64,000 nt of DNA from Segatella copri (GTDB lineage Bacteria > Bacteroidota > Bacteroidia > Bacteroidales > Bacteroidaceae). This document shows, piece after piece, positions 41,950-51,449 of the stretch (position 1 is its first letter; every line of letters begins with the position of its first letter). Location of the stretch: the NCBI RefSeq assembly GCF_015074785.1, contig NZ_CP042464.1:1984001-2048000 (forward strand), read 5' to 3'. A program made the translations under genes and the position numbers. The notes under the pieces are model-generated. The model had not been told where the DNA came from, ran no database searches, and saw nothing but the letters and a program-made list of their open reading frames with translations.

Positions 41950-43449
41950 AGTAGCAGCTTTCAGTAAAAAGCAACAGCACAACATCAATATGTAGCCACC
42001 ATCCCCTTACCCCACGATGCGACTTGAGGTAATACGCAGATTCAAACCGGAAAGAAAGGATTCTTATCCGAATTCTGTTTTGAAGGGTTTTGCATAAGCT
42101 CGGTTCTCTGTGTAGATATTCAGCACGTATTGCCTTGCAGTCATGATCCACTTGGCAGGTACGGAGATGAATCTGAAGACAAAAGCCTTTATGCGACTCG
42201 TTTTCTTGAGCCCAAAAGCCTTGGTGTCAAGCCTGCTCATGATGGTCTTGTAGAAATTGTGTATCAATGCAGTAAGCAGAAGAAAGACAGTATTCTCCGC
42301 CATGAATGACTTGGGGAGCCTGCTCCAACCGAATCCGTTGTTCATGTCGTCAAAGATACGTTCCTTGCCGCCACGCAGATTGTAGAATTCAACAATGTCC
42401 CTTGTCGATGACTTGTAATCGTTGGTCAGAATACAACGGTAAGTGTATTCGCCTTCCCACAGGTCAAGGTCGCCACTGTTGCGTCTTTGTCTCTGGATGA
42501 CAAGACGATAGCACTTGCCTTCCCATTTCTCAACGAGAATGGAATTGAGTTCGAACTGGATGCCGTTAATCTCCTCCGTCTTCCATCCTCTCAGAGCAAA
42601 GATGTCATTGTAGAGCGAACTGCATCGGTTGGCACGGATGTAGAAATGTTTGCAATGCTTCTCTATCTCACTGACGATTTCCTTCGAGCAGGAACCGCAG
42701 TCTGCCCTGAAGCGATTTACACGGATGTTCTGGGATTCCAGAAGAGCGAAGAATCTCTTATGGGTGTCTGCCTGATGAAAACGCACATTCGTGTTACCAT
42801 CGCTGTTCTCGATATAGACTATCTTGTCACCGATAACATATACGCCAGGCCTGTAGCCGAGGAACTTTTTGTAGGTCGGTTTTGCATCATACTTCTCCGT
42901 TTCAAGGAACTGATGGTCAAAGTCAACATCGTATTCCTCAATTTCCTTCAACTCGCCTGTAGAAACCAAAGCGTTTATAAGCAATGTGTTGAGTTTGTCT
43001 GCAGTATTGAAATCATAGGTCTTGCCTTGGTCGGAAGTATAGGAGATGTTTTCCTGTGTCAGTTCCTTGATGGCTCTGAGGATGGTATCAGAGCTGCATG
43101 TACGAAGGGTAGGATGATACGAGAGATGGCGCATCAGTTGTGACGTTACATCTTCCACGCATGAGCCGCCACAGAAATAAACGCTCATCAGCGAACGGAC
43201 TATCTCGCTGAACTGATATCCGAAGATACTGCTGCATCTCTGACCCAGTGTTGAGTCGATAACGGGTGAAAGCATGGAGTCAAATTTCTCCATGATTGAA
43301 AAAATTCCTCCAAAAGGTGTGAGTTTCTCAGATTTAATTTGTATTTTTGCCATGTCATATTAGAGTTTTGCTTGTTTTCTTTTTGCAACACTAAGATAAG
43401 TGAAAATTCTGACATGGCAAAATCCTGGGCAACTTTTTGTTGCTCAGGA
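41950..43449 (-). mobile_element. insertion sequence of the IS1380 type (ends not exact)
   Basis: The element carries the transposase at 42064-43353. On the right, the near-palindrome CCTGGGCAAC-TTTTT-GTTGCTCAGG (43425-43449) is a likely end or regulatory hairpin. A matching left terminus could not be fixed; the left limit given is where host-like sequence seems to stop. No target duplication was recognised. Confidence 0.5.
42064..43353 (-). CDS. IS1380-family transposase
   Basis: A 429-residue DDE transposase that appears complete. It begins with an IS1380-style N-terminus (KLTPFGGIFSIMEKFDSML), then an Asp-containing strand VDFDHQFLETEKYDAK, a second conserved Asp in VNRFRADCGSCSKEIV, and the C-terminal Glu block YNLRGGKERIFDDMNNGFGW with Arg/Lys as in DDE enzymes. 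KSFMAENTVFLLLTALIHNF follows. It sits between two kinase genes and reads in the same direction. It may still be active, since no frame damage is seen. Confidence 0.88.
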   Translation of the reverse strand: MAKIQIKSEKLTPFGGIFSIMEKFDSMLSPVIDSTLGQRCSSIFGYQFSEIVRSLMSVYFCGGSCVEDVTSQLMRHLSYHPTLRTCSSDTILRAIKELTQENISYTSDQGKTYDFNTADKLNTLLINALVSTGELKEIEEYDVDFDHQFLETEKYDAKPTYKKFLGYRPGVYVIGDKIVYIENSDGNTNVRFHQADTHKRFFALLESQNIRVNRFRADCGSCSKEIVSEIEKHCKHFYIRANRCSSLYNDIFALRGWKTEEINGIQFELNSILVEKWEGKCYRLVIQRQRRNSGDLDLWEGEYTYRCILTNDYKSSTRDIVEFYNLRGGKERIFDDMNNGFGWSRLPKSFMAENTVFLLLTALIHNFYKTIMSRLDTKAFGLKKTSRIKAFVFRFISVPAKWIMTARQYVLNIYTENRAYAKPFKTEFG

Positions 43450-43502
43450 ACTTATAAATAAAGTTAAATTATAGTGTTGCGGAATTAAGGTACATATCCT
43501 GT

Positions 43503-43883
43503 TCAAAAACATTTTTTACAAGATACCATATGATTATAAAAATCACATCCAGTACAAACTGAAACAATTTTGCCCGAACCATTACATTTTCCACAATATG
43601 CATGAGAACATACAGCCCCCACACTCTAAACAGGCGTTTCCAAATGTTCCAACAGTTCCTCGTCCAAAACAAGAACGACATTGTATTTGATGATTACACC
43701 ACTTCCTTTACAAACGGGACATCTATCCTCTATTACAACTGTACCATTACAGAAAGCACATTTTATACACCCAGAACCACCACATACGAAACACTTTTCT
43801 TGGTATTTCCCCAGTTCTTTCTTTTTTACAGGAGACACATAATTTTTCATATCAAAACTTTCTTTTGTTTCTGTTTCCCCCAT
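43503..43883 (-). pseudogene. DnaJ-type zinc-finger protein gene interrupted by one in-frame TAG
   Basis: From ATG 43883 the frame encodes CFVCGGSGCIKCAFCNG and RCPVCKGSGVI, CxxCxGxG zinc knuckles like those of DnaJ, then a TAG at 43626-43628. In the same frame, without any shift, the sequence goes on with CSHAYCGKCNGSGKI, SVCTGC and SCKKCF and stops at TGA 43503. Read-through would give 126 residues with four more zinc-binding Cys groups. So the gene is either newly broken by one base change, or the amber codon is decoded. It lies 90 bp downstream of a kinase gene and just ahead of the IS1380 element. Confidence 0.7.
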
Positions 43884-43975
43884 GCAAGTCTATCGCCAGC
43901 AACTTCTAGTGTTTTTGCGCCCAATTTACATTTAGACCATTTTACAGTCAAGCCCAAATCTACATATCCTTCTTC

Positions 43976-45712
43976 TCAAATATTCGAATTACCTAATGCC
44001 AATCTAAAGCCAACAAGACAATTTGTACCTAAATGTTTCTTTGAAGTTACCAAACTCTCAGATGCTTCATCCAAGCAACAACCTCCTCGAACACTCCACC
44101 TCTTATCATTTATATCAATACAAGCATTGTCACACAACTCATCAACATTACCGGTCATATCATATAACCCTAGTTCGTTCGGGCGTTTTTGTCCAACATC
44201 TTCAAGATTCGTTTTTTTTCCATTATAGAAATTTGCTACTCCAAGAATATCATTACCTCCTGAGTATTTATATCCATGCCCACAAATGCCACCTTTTGCA
44301 GCTACTTCCCATTCTAAGTCTGTAGGCAATCTATATTGTTTTCCTGTTTTTTCATTTAGACGTTCCAAGAACTCTAACACCTGCTTTCTAGACACTATCT
44401 TCGGATGATGTTTTTTGCCCATTGCAGCCTCGTTTTTTATTCTAAGCTTATTGTTATAAGCTTCCGCACCACCTATCTGAGCAAATATCAATCTATAGAC
44501 TGGTCTTTCGTCCATCACTGCATCATATTCCTCATTGGTAATTTCGTATTTTCCAATGTAAAAATCCGAGAAGGTTACTCCGTCAACTGTTCCACCTTTA
44601 ACCTTTATCATATTATCTACAAGTTCATTGATTACGATATGCTGATGCACTTTCACATAACCCACTTTTATCAAAGATAGAAGCATAGAAATCGTCAACA
44701 AGCTCATAAAAATTGTCCTTGCCCATTTCCCTTTTCCTTTACCAGCAATAGCATTTGTTGTAGACGATGCAATTGGTGCCTCAAATTCATTTACAAAAGT
44801 TTTTTTTGAAACAATTGTTGTTTCACCAACGGAAATAGAGCCTATAAAATCAGATATATTTTGAAACCTATCATTTTTACGAGGACACATTCCACGTTCT
44901 ACGCTTCGCCATAGTTTTGCAGAAATACCATCAGATTTTCGGCCAATTCCATCATTCAAAACGATACTAGCCTCCGCGGGTACTTTACCCGTCACCAAGA
45001 AATACAATGTAGCAGCAAGTCCATAAACATCTGTAGCAGGAGAGAAATCCTGCAAATTTTGTTGGTACTGTTCCAAAGGTGCATAGCCAGCACTAATTCC
45101 TACGGGAGTAGAACTAGTCTGATGCCCTTCTTCTGTATAGCCTTTTGAGATTCCAAAGTCAATTAGTATAGCACCACCTTTGTCATCAAGCAGGATGTTG
45201 CTTGGCTTTACATCATAATGACAAATATGCTTTTGGTGCATATACTCCAATGCCGAACCTATCTGTTGGATATACTTAATGGCTATAGCCTCGTCCAATG
45301 CACCATGCAGCTTCACATAATCAGACAACGAGCCACCACTCAAATATTGCATCACATAATAGACCGTATCATTTTCCTCAAACACATCTACAACTTTAAC
45401 GATATGAGGATGATTCATCTGTGCAAGGTTCTTTGCTTCCTTAACAAACTTCTTGCGATATAACTCTACCAAGGCACGACTTCCCTGAGAAGGAACGGTT
45501 ATCTTCCCCGTCCCTTCCTCACGCTCACAAGTGTCCTTCATAAAGAACTCCTTGATTGCCACAGGTACATCGACCTCCATTTTACCCAAAGACCCCGAGA
45601 TGGTTTCTTTCATTATTGCCTTATAGGTAATACCGAAACCACCTTGACCAAGGATCTTTTCTAGTCTGTATTTGCCATAGCAGAGAACGGCATTATTATT
45701 TAGTTGAACCAT
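43976..45712 (-). CDS. Ser/Thr protein kinase fused to an FGE/sulfatase-modifying-type domain
   Basis: A 578-residue membrane kinase. The kinase domain (about 14-280) shows ILGQGGFGITYKA, VAIKEFF, HYDVKPSNILLDD, LIDFGISKG and GYAPLEQY, with protein sequence nearly the same as the 40293 kinase up to about residue 235. After a membrane helix (about 328-350, SLLTISMLLSLIKVGYV) comes an FGE-sulfatase/SUMF1-like domain (about 362-575): FYIGKYEITNEEYDAVM, YRLPTDLEWEVAAKGGICG, NELGLYDMTGNVDELCDN, WSVRGGCC, VGFRLAL. The fold is C-type-lectin-like; catalytic FGE activity would need paired Cys residues not evident here. It probably acts as a periplasmic sensor. Confidence 0.9.
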   Translation of the reverse strand: MVQLNNNAVLCYGKYRLEKILGQGGFGITYKAIMKETISGSLGKMEVDVPVAIKEFFMKDTCEREEGTGKITVPSQGSRALVELYRKKFVKEAKNLAQMNHPHIVKVVDVFEENDTVYYVMQYLSGGSLSDYVKLHGALDEAIAIKYIQQIGSALEYMHQKHICHYDVKPSNILLDDKGGAILIDFGISKGYTEEGHQTSSTPVGISAGYAPLEQYQQNLQDFSPATDVYGLAATLYFLVTGKVPAEASIVLNDGIGRKSDGISAKLWRSVERGMCPRKNDRFQNISDFIGSISVGETTIVSKKTFVNEFEAPIASSTTNAIAGKGKGKWARTIFMSLLTISMLLSLIKVGYVKVHQHIVINELVDNMIKVKGGTVDGVTFSDFYIGKYEITNEEYDAVMDERPVYRLIFAQIGGAEAYNNKLRIKNEAAMGKKHHPKIVSRKQVLEFLERLNEKTGKQYRLPTDLEWEVAAKGGICGHGYKYSGGNDILGVANFYNGKKTNLEDVGQKRPNELGLYDMTGNVDELCDNACIDINDKRWSVRGGCCLDEASESLVTSKKHLGTNCLVGFRLALGNSNI

Positions 45713-45755
45713 AATTTCTCCATAATAATTTTATACAATCAATGATAGAGTACTA

Positions 45756-46346
45756 CTATTTGACTGTTCGCAGACATAATTTATATCCAGAAAAGGTACT
45801 ATTGGTATCTAATTCCAAATCATTCAGAGTAATCTTTGCTGAATTTCTGCCACAACCATCTGAGTCTTTAAGCCAAAACAAAGCCTCTCCCGTTTGCGAA
45901 CAATAAGAAAATTCCTCATAAAGTCCTGTTAATTCGAAAGTAATTTTATTACCATTCGGACCTAAACAGATTGCCCAACTATGATAATAGTAATTACCAT
46001 ATTCAGTCCAATTCTTTTCTGAATTCTCGTTCCATTTACACCTTCTTCGTAATTCATCCCATTGCTCTAAGGTAGGAAGATTATAAGCCTTACTCTCCTC
46101 TTGAGTCAAATAAACGGCATTACCTTTTTCATCCTCAACATAGCTAGATGCCCAAAGAGTTCCACTTGGAAGCCCTAAGTCAACATACTCAGTTTTTTCC
46201 AATGCGGAATCTTTTACCACCTTATTAATACCATTCTGATAGCCCGCATTATAACCAGCCTGATAAGCATCTGCAACAACCTGGTTTAACGCTTCGACAA
46301 CTTTGCCATCAGCATATTCTTTTGCTTTATTAAACAATAGTTCGTT
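45756..46346 (-). pseudogene. Fib_succ_major-like gene cut near its 5' end by the IS4-like element
   Basis: About 195 codons survive, starting NELLFNKAKEYADGK and reading YVDLGLPSGTLWAS, YNLPTLEQWDELRRRCKW, GPNGNKITFELTGLY, ending GYKLCLRTVK. The YVDLGLPSG, LPTLEQW and GPNGNKITF motifs are typical of Fib_succ_major-type domains, related in fold to the FGE domains nearby. There is no ATG near the cut; the first usable codon would be TTG at 46337. On the far side of the element, ATG 47681 begins MRELINVIQL and would rejoin in frame if the element were removed at AAATTT. The encoded protein has a short coiled N-terminal part and no signal peptide. Confidence 0.7.
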
Positions 46347-47649
46347 AAAATTTGAGATAATGGCTAAGCAGCTTTACGTTGCCAGCCAAAGAGTTCTTTG
46401 ATAGTATGACTAATTAACTTTCGGTTCGGTATTCTCCGACACTTGTTGAAAATTAATTTAGCGATGTATGTGCTTGCCATAATCTCCTTGAAAGAAGCCA
46501 TGGAATACGGCAATTCATTTTCCTTCATCATCACTTTCGCAACATTCTGTGATGCGAATGATGCATTATAGGAAAAGTCCAACTGGTTCTTGTGTCTTGC
46601 TTGGCAATGCGTAAGACCAGTATATTGCTTTGCATCGCGAAAACAAAACTCTATTTGGAATCTTGAGCGGTATGTGCGCAACACTTCCTCACCCGACATG
46701 GATGTCTTTGTTGAGAAGAAAAGCTTGTGTTTTCCGTTCGGCATAACCCAAATGACAAGGCGCACTTTCTGCTTCAATGCCTTTGAATAGGCTATGAGTG
46801 TGTAGGCTGTGCCTTCAAGTCCTTCAATATGCAACTCTGCCATACGTGTGAGGTCAAGTTTCTTGTAGTTGATTTTTCCGTCAAGTGTCTTGGGACGTCC
46901 AGGCTTATTGGAACGAGGTCCCGTATACACATAATATAGGCTCGCAGTATCCCTGAAGCGGCTGACAAGATGGAAACCGCACTCTTTGATTCCGTCCACA
47001 AACGGACGGATAGAGAAGAAAGCGTCAGCGACAACAATATCGGTGACCTTCAACAAATCCTTCTTATAACGCTTGATGACCGCTATGTAATGTTGCACGA
47101 GAGTCATGTTACGCATTTTCAATTCTCCAGTAGATGGAGTCTGATGGGCGCGCAGCATCATGCAACTGTTGGCATGGACATCGACAAGTGCAAGCCCCAT
47201 GATTTCAAGCCCATGCTTCATGGAACTTGCACAACCGGACCAGAAAGTACCGATATGCGGAGTCTTCTTACCCGACTTGCTGATGTAGCTCGGATCGATG
47301 GCTATAGCCAATAGACCATCCATATTCAAGTAACGTCGGCATAGGGCAAGGTTGAACTTCACCCAGTCTATGCATTTAGCACGACCACGGTTGAAGTTCG
47401 TTCTGTAGGTCTGCTCACAATGGGTGCCGTAACGCTCCATTTGAGTGAAATTTATCTTTCTTTGTATCGTCATGTACAATAAAAGTATTTCCAAGAGTAG
47501 ACTCTCGAAAGTTTTGCTTAACTTTGCAGATGAACTTTTGATAGCATCTCTGCATATTTCCGTATATTGGTTGAGTGGTTCTGATGTCATATAACTTTGA
47601 GCTTAGAGAACTATAAAGTTACTGATAATCAGCCACTTAACCAAATTTT
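46347..47649 (-). mobile_element. insertion sequence of IS4-like type with imperfect terminal repeats
   Basis: The ends AAAATTTGAGATAATGGCT (46347-46365) and, reversed, AAAATTTGGTTAAGTGGCT (47631-47649) match at 14 of 19 positions. They enclose one transposase gene with only short untranslated edges. Neighbouring sequence shows no clear target duplication. The insertion splits a Fib_succ_major-like gene. Confidence 0.75.
46364..47590 (-). CDS. IS4-like DDE transposase
   Basis: A 408-residue transposase. The catalytic Asp residues are likely in LLAIAIDPSYISKSG and VTDIVVADAFFSIRPFVDG, and the Glu in the C-terminal block RTYRSRFQIEFCFRDAKQYT (Y-x-R-x-x-x-E/F-R-D signature), followed by LTHCQARHKNQLDFSYN. 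The frame is complete. Its stop codon lies within the left terminal repeat, which is usual for compact elements. The family is IS4-like by signature; the exact group was not determined. Confidence 0.85.
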   Translation of the reverse strand: MTSEPLNQYTEICRDAIKSSSAKLSKTFESLLLEILLLYMTIQRKINFTQMERYGTHCEQTYRTNFNRGRAKCIDWVKFNLALCRRYLNMDGLLAIAIDPSYISKSGKKTPHIGTFWSGCASSMKHGLEIMGLALVDVHANSCMMLRAHQTPSTGELKMRNMTLVQHYIAVIKRYKKDLLKVTDIVVADAFFSIRPFVDGIKECGFHLVSRFRDTASLYYVYTGPRSNKPGRPKTLDGKINYKKLDLTRMAELHIEGLEGTAYTLIAYSKALKQKVRLVIWVMPNGKHKLFFSTKTSMSGEEVLRTYRSRFQIEFCFRDAKQYTGLTHCQARHKNQLDFSYNASFASQNVAKVMMKENELPYSMASFKEIMASTYIAKLIFNKCRRIPNRKLISHTIKELFGWQRKAA

Positions 47650-47736
47650 ATTAGTTGTATTACGTTAATTAACTCTCTCATTTTCAATCGATTACATAAG
47701 AATTAACAGAGTATTGTTAAAACTATCCATATAATT

Positions 47737-48252
47737 TTATTCTAATTTTCTTATTCCATTATGAGTTACTATATATGGTTCAATGCTGATAACTCTTGCT
47801 TTATTTACCAGCCCCTCTATGGAGAGTTCTTCCATATTACACTTTTCAAGCCAATATCTATTACACAAATCATCCTCATTCACATTTTTGTCTCTCATTC
47901 CAACTTTAAAGTTCCCAAGTAAGAAACATAAATCATCATAATTCCGAGAATCATGCCACTCTACATTATCAACTTCCAGTACTAACAGATTAACTATACA
48001 ATATGAAACTGGAGTAGAAGCAAAAGTATTAGCCCATTGAAATGCTCGCTCTTCCTTTTTATCATCATACGGAAAAACAAATAAAGAGTTTCCTCTACCA
48101 TATGACTCAGGATAATCCTGTTTTCTAACATCCTCTAACTTAGATTCAGCTTTTGCCCGTCCTTCCGAATAATTATGTTCTTTTTTTGAAGCAGTAATTA
48201 CCTCACCGACCTTCCGAAAAACTGTATTTTTTTCGATTCTACAAACTTTCAT
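47737..48252 (-). CDS. hypothetical protein, DUF2441-like
   Basis: A 171-residue soluble protein without a signal peptide. Visible blocks are YPESYGRGNSLFVFPYDD, RAFQWANTFASTPVSYCIVN, LVLEVDNVEWHDSRNYDDLC and YWLEKCNMEELSIEGLVNKA. The pattern of a small polar N-terminal strand, FVFP, a Trp-Ala helix and VLEVD resembles DUF2441-type, possibly ADP-ribosyl-transferase-like, proteins, but this is a weak impression and no activity should be assumed. It lies 50 bp downstream of the FGE kinase at 48306 and before the interrupted Fib_succ_major-like gene. Confidence 0.6.
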   Translation of the reverse strand: MKVCRIEKNTVFRKVGEVITASKKEHNYSEGRAKAESKLEDVRKQDYPESYGRGNSLFVFPYDDKKEERAFQWANTFASTPVSYCIVNLLVLEVDNVEWHDSRNYDDLCFLLGNFKVGMRDKNVNEDDLCNRYWLEKCNMEELSIEGLVNKARVISIEPYIVTHNGIRKLE

Positions 48253-48305
48253 ATATCTTAATATACTTATTTCTAAATCATAATTTTAATAAAAACATTT
48301 TAGAA

Positions 48306-50291
48306 CTATGGTTCCATAACCAATCTAAATCCATACTCAGAACTTGCATATCCCTCCAAAATACCAACACTTCGATAAGCAACAGTACAGTAATACTCAT
48401 CAAGAGCCCAATCTCCACCACGAAATATATGTCCACACTCCCCTCCTTGCGGACCTTTAGGGTTTATTTGAGAAGTTGCTGTATAAGGTGCAGCCCAATC
48501 AGAACAATATTCACGAACATTTCCTGTCATATCATAAAGCCCTAATTCATTAGGATTTTTCAGACCTACATTATGAGTTTTTCCTCCACTATTCCCATGC
48601 CACCATGCAACTTCCGAAATATTATTACTACCTGAATAACGATAACCTTGGTTAAGTTTGCCTCCACGAGCAGCATATTCCCACTCTGCCTCTGTTGGAA
48701 GTCTAAACTTTCTATTTGTTATTTGATTCAATTTCTTTATAAATTTCAAACAATCATCCATACTTCCTCCCCCCACACTAACTTGTTCTACAGGTCTTTT
48801 TTCCCCTGTAAAACCAGATGGATTTGTTTCCATAATTGCCATCCACTCTTCTTGAGTCACTTCATATTTACCTATATAGAAACTAGATAAAGTTACTTGA
48901 TGAACAGGTTTAGTCCCTTCCCAATCATATGTATCAGTTCCTCCCATCATAAAAGTACCGCCCTCAACATACACCATATTAGATACCAAATTATCTATTA
49001 TTTGCTTATTATGTTGTTGCTTTTTTAAATATGAGAGTCTTGCATTTATTTTTTTTCGATGTTCATCTGTCATATTGCTATATTCATTTACAAATCTATT
49101 AATATCATCAATCTTTTGAGAAGAAAAAGCCTTTTCAAAAGCATTATTTTCACAAATAGTTTTATAGCCATAATAACTAATTGATAAACATATTAAAAAC
49201 AACGCCCCAGCTATTAATAAATTACGACATATATGACTATCTGTTTTTTTCTTACTTATCCCTTGCTGGTTAACTCCAGCTTTAACTTTCTTTACTTTAC
49301 CTTCCCACAGTGTTTCTTCATCACCCCCTGCAAGATTAACATGAGATTGCATAGGGCAACATGCCTTTGTTGCTTCAACATTACCATAAGCAGCCGAAGC
49401 AAACTGTTGCGAGATACGTCTTATCTCCCCAACATTCTTCGGTCTCTTCAATCTATTCACTTGCATCATCCAAACCACCAATTTCTTCATTTCCCCAGAA
49501 ACATTAGGCATTGGGAGGGCAAGATGCTTGTCCTCTGTCTCGTCTTCAGAAAGGTCAGAAACTGATGGGGGGTCTTGATTGGTGAGCAACTTATACACAG
49601 TTGCACCAAGAGAATAGAAATCTGTCCATGGTCCGAACTTATCATAGCTCTGCGCCATTTGTTCACTAGGAGCAAAGCCATTCGTATAACTGATGCCCGT
49701 GCTCATTGTGGCACCACCTACCGTACTCTGCTGCTTACTTGCACCAAAGTCTATCAACTTGACTACATCATGACTATCCACCATAATATTGGCTGGCTTG
49801 ATGTCAAGATGGAACATACCTTCGTTATGGATTGCCTCAAGACCATCCAATATCTGATTCAAGTAATTGAGAACGGCAGACTCTGTCAAAGGCGCATTGG
49901 TACGCTTCAAACGTGCAGATAGATTTTCTCCATCCACATAATCCATCACATAATACGCAGTACCATTCTCCTCAAAAAGGTCATAGACCTTGACAATATG
50001 AGGATTACTGAGACTACGGAGACGGCGAGCTTCTTTCTTGAACTTCTCTCGCTGTTGCTCAAAGCTACTGGTATTCTCGGCATTGCTTACGCTAATGGTA
50101 GTGCTATCACCATCACGCTGACACACACCCTTTACAAAGAACTCTTTGATGGCATAAGTCTCATCAAACTCGATATTCTTTGCTAAATAGGTATTGCCGA
50201 AACCACCTGATGCTAAGTAGCTTTCAATTTTGTAAGTTCCGTGTAGGATGGTTCCAACCTGGAGCATATTTTGATTATTTATTTCGTTCAT
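48306..50291 (-). CDS. Ser/Thr protein kinase fused to an FGE/sulfatase-modifying-type domain (second)
   Basis: A 661-residue membrane kinase. The kinase domain (about 18-295) has YLASGGFGNTYLAKN, YAIKEFFVKGVCQRD, FHLDIKPANIMVD (Leu in place of HRD Arg), LIDFGASKQ and GFAPSEQM. A membrane helix lies near 352-372 (LLIAGALFLICLSISYYGY), followed by a charged coiled segment, then an FGE domain (about 440-660): VEGGTFMMGGTD, FYIGKYEVTQEEWMAIM, FRLPTEAEWEYAARGGKL, NELGLYDMTGNVREYCSDW, HIFRGGDW, EYGFRLVM. It overlaps the PP2C gene upstream by 17 bp, implying translational coupling of kinase and phosphatase. Confidence 0.92.
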   Translation of the reverse strand: MNEINNQNMLQVGTILHGTYKIESYLASGGFGNTYLAKNIEFDETYAIKEFFVKGVCQRDGDSTTISVSNAENTSSFEQQREKFKKEARRLRSLSNPHIVKVYDLFEENGTAYYVMDYVDGENLSARLKRTNAPLTESAVLNYLNQILDGLEAIHNEGMFHLDIKPANIMVDSHDVVKLIDFGASKQQSTVGGATMSTGISYTNGFAPSEQMAQSYDKFGPWTDFYSLGATVYKLLTNQDPPSVSDLSEDETEDKHLALPMPNVSGEMKKLVVWMMQVNRLKRPKNVGEIRRISQQFASAAYGNVEATKACCPMQSHVNLAGGDEETLWEGKVKKVKAGVNQQGISKKKTDSHICRNLLIAGALFLICLSISYYGYKTICENNAFEKAFSSQKIDDINRFVNEYSNMTDEHRKKINARLSYLKKQQHNKQIIDNLVSNMVYVEGGTFMMGGTDTYDWEGTKPVHQVTLSSFYIGKYEVTQEEWMAIMETNPSGFTGEKRPVEQVSVGGGSMDDCLKFIKKLNQITNRKFRLPTEAEWEYAARGGKLNQGYRYSGSNNISEVAWWHGNSGGKTHNVGLKNPNELGLYDMTGNVREYCSDWAAPYTATSQINPKGPQGGECGHIFRGGDWALDEYYCTVAYRSVGILEGYASSEYGFRLVMEP

Positions 50292-51441
50292 TTTTGGTAG
50301 TATCTTGGTTTATAGAATCTTGCTTTGTTGTATCAATCTCTAACTTGCTATTAAGCACTTGCACGGACACCATTGAATCCTCTAGAAGAGAATCCTGCAA
50401 AGCTGCCTCTGCTTTATGCTTGCTATAGTAGCCATAACCAGCCATGCCAACAGCAGCCAATACCACTAAGGCAACAAAGGCCATGAAGAGAGATTTCTTT
50501 CTTTTCTGCTTATTCTCCATCGCAACGATCACACTATCAGGAACAGGCGGCGGTGTACCAGCAGGCTTTACGACTTCAACATCAGGAGAAGCAGTCACCT
50601 CTTCCACATCAGGCTTGATATTCAAAGCATTGCATTTCGCCGTAGGCTCTTCATTTACAAGACTCACATCAGCCTCGTCATGACTCACCTCTTTGATGTG
50701 TACTATATAAGCTGAATGATTATCTTTATTATCTGAGGTTTCTGAAATCAGCATCTGTCGCTTCTCTTCATCACGAACATTCGCAACAAAGACATCCAAC
50801 AGCTCCTCATCCTCCATCTGTTCCAACATGCCGTCAGAACAAATATAGAAGTAATCACCTGGCTGAATATCTGAAATATGGATAACATCAGGTTTTGGAT
50901 GATTTCTGTCTCCAGCTATCATCGCACGGGTGATGACATTTTTCTGTGGAAATGTCTTCATCTCCTCATAGGTCAACTCACCAGCCTGATAAAGATCATA
51001 CACTAGGGAATGGTCACGACTCTTATATAATATGGTATGCGAAGATGGACGGAGATGGTATATTCTACTATCTCCAATATGGGCTGCCGTACATCCATTA
51101 CCGTGAAAATACAGCAAAGTTAAAGTTGTTCCCATCTGACGGGAATCTCCCGCAATAGCCAGTTTATCCAGTTCTTCGTAGGCATACGCCAAAGCATCAG
51201 ATAGCAACTTATCTTCCAAGCCTTCTGAAGCAACTGCATGCTGCAACAAAAACGAAGAAAGACTTTTGCAAATACTTTGGCTTGCCATCTCTCCATGCTC
51301 ATGTCCACCCATACCATCACAGAGCAAAAACAAACGGTCATTCTCCGTTGCTTTGCCCTCTATTGGATAGATGCTATCTTCCTGGTCCGCCCTTTTACCC
51401 AACTCATGGATAGCTAAAGGCTGATATATCTTGATTCTCAT
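50275..51441 (-). CDS. PP2C-family Ser/Thr phosphatase with a C-terminal membrane helix
   Basis: A 388-residue phosphatase with a cytosolic PP2C domain (about 1-235): LLCDGMGGHEHGEMAS (metal-binding Asp-Gly), AHIGDSRIYHL, SRDHSLVYDLYQAGEL, VITRAM and FYICSDGMLEQMEDEEL (second metal Asp). A Pro-rich linker (KPAGTPPPVPD) and one membrane helix (about 322-343, LFMAFVALVVLAAVGMAGYG) anchor it. It should reverse the phosphorylation set by the neighbouring kinases. Its 3' end overlaps the kinase start; its 5' end is 8 bp from the FHA gene, so the four genes form one unit. Confidence 0.93.
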   Translation of the reverse strand: MRIKIYQPLAIHELGKRADQEDSIYPIEGKATENDRLFLLCDGMGGHEHGEMASQSICKSLSSFLLQHAVASEGLEDKLLSDALAYAYEELDKLAIAGDSRQMGTTLTLLYFHGNGCTAAHIGDSRIYHLRPSSHTILYKSRDHSLVYDLYQAGELTYEEMKTFPQKNVITRAMIAGDRNHPKPDVIHISDIQPGDYFYICSDGMLEQMEDEELLDVFVANVRDEEKRQMLISETSDNKDNHSAYIVHIKEVSHDEADVSLVNEEPTAKCNALNIKPDVEEVTASPDVEVVKPAGTPPPVPDSVIVAMENKQKRKKSLFMAFVALVVLAAVGMAGYGYYSKHKAEAALQDSLLEDSMVSVQVLNSKLEIDTTKQDSINQDTTKNERNK

Positions 51442-51449
51442 TGTTAGCT

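Noticed and set aside
41850..43502. Exact ends and target duplication of the IS1380-type element
   Set aside because: Only the right-hand palindrome is clear; no matching left terminal repeat could be established, so exact ends are not claimed.
43976..50291. Diversity-generating retroelement, because FGE-type lectin folds are common variable targets
   Set aside because: No reverse transcriptase gene and no template/variable repeat pair with adenine-specific differences was seen in the window.
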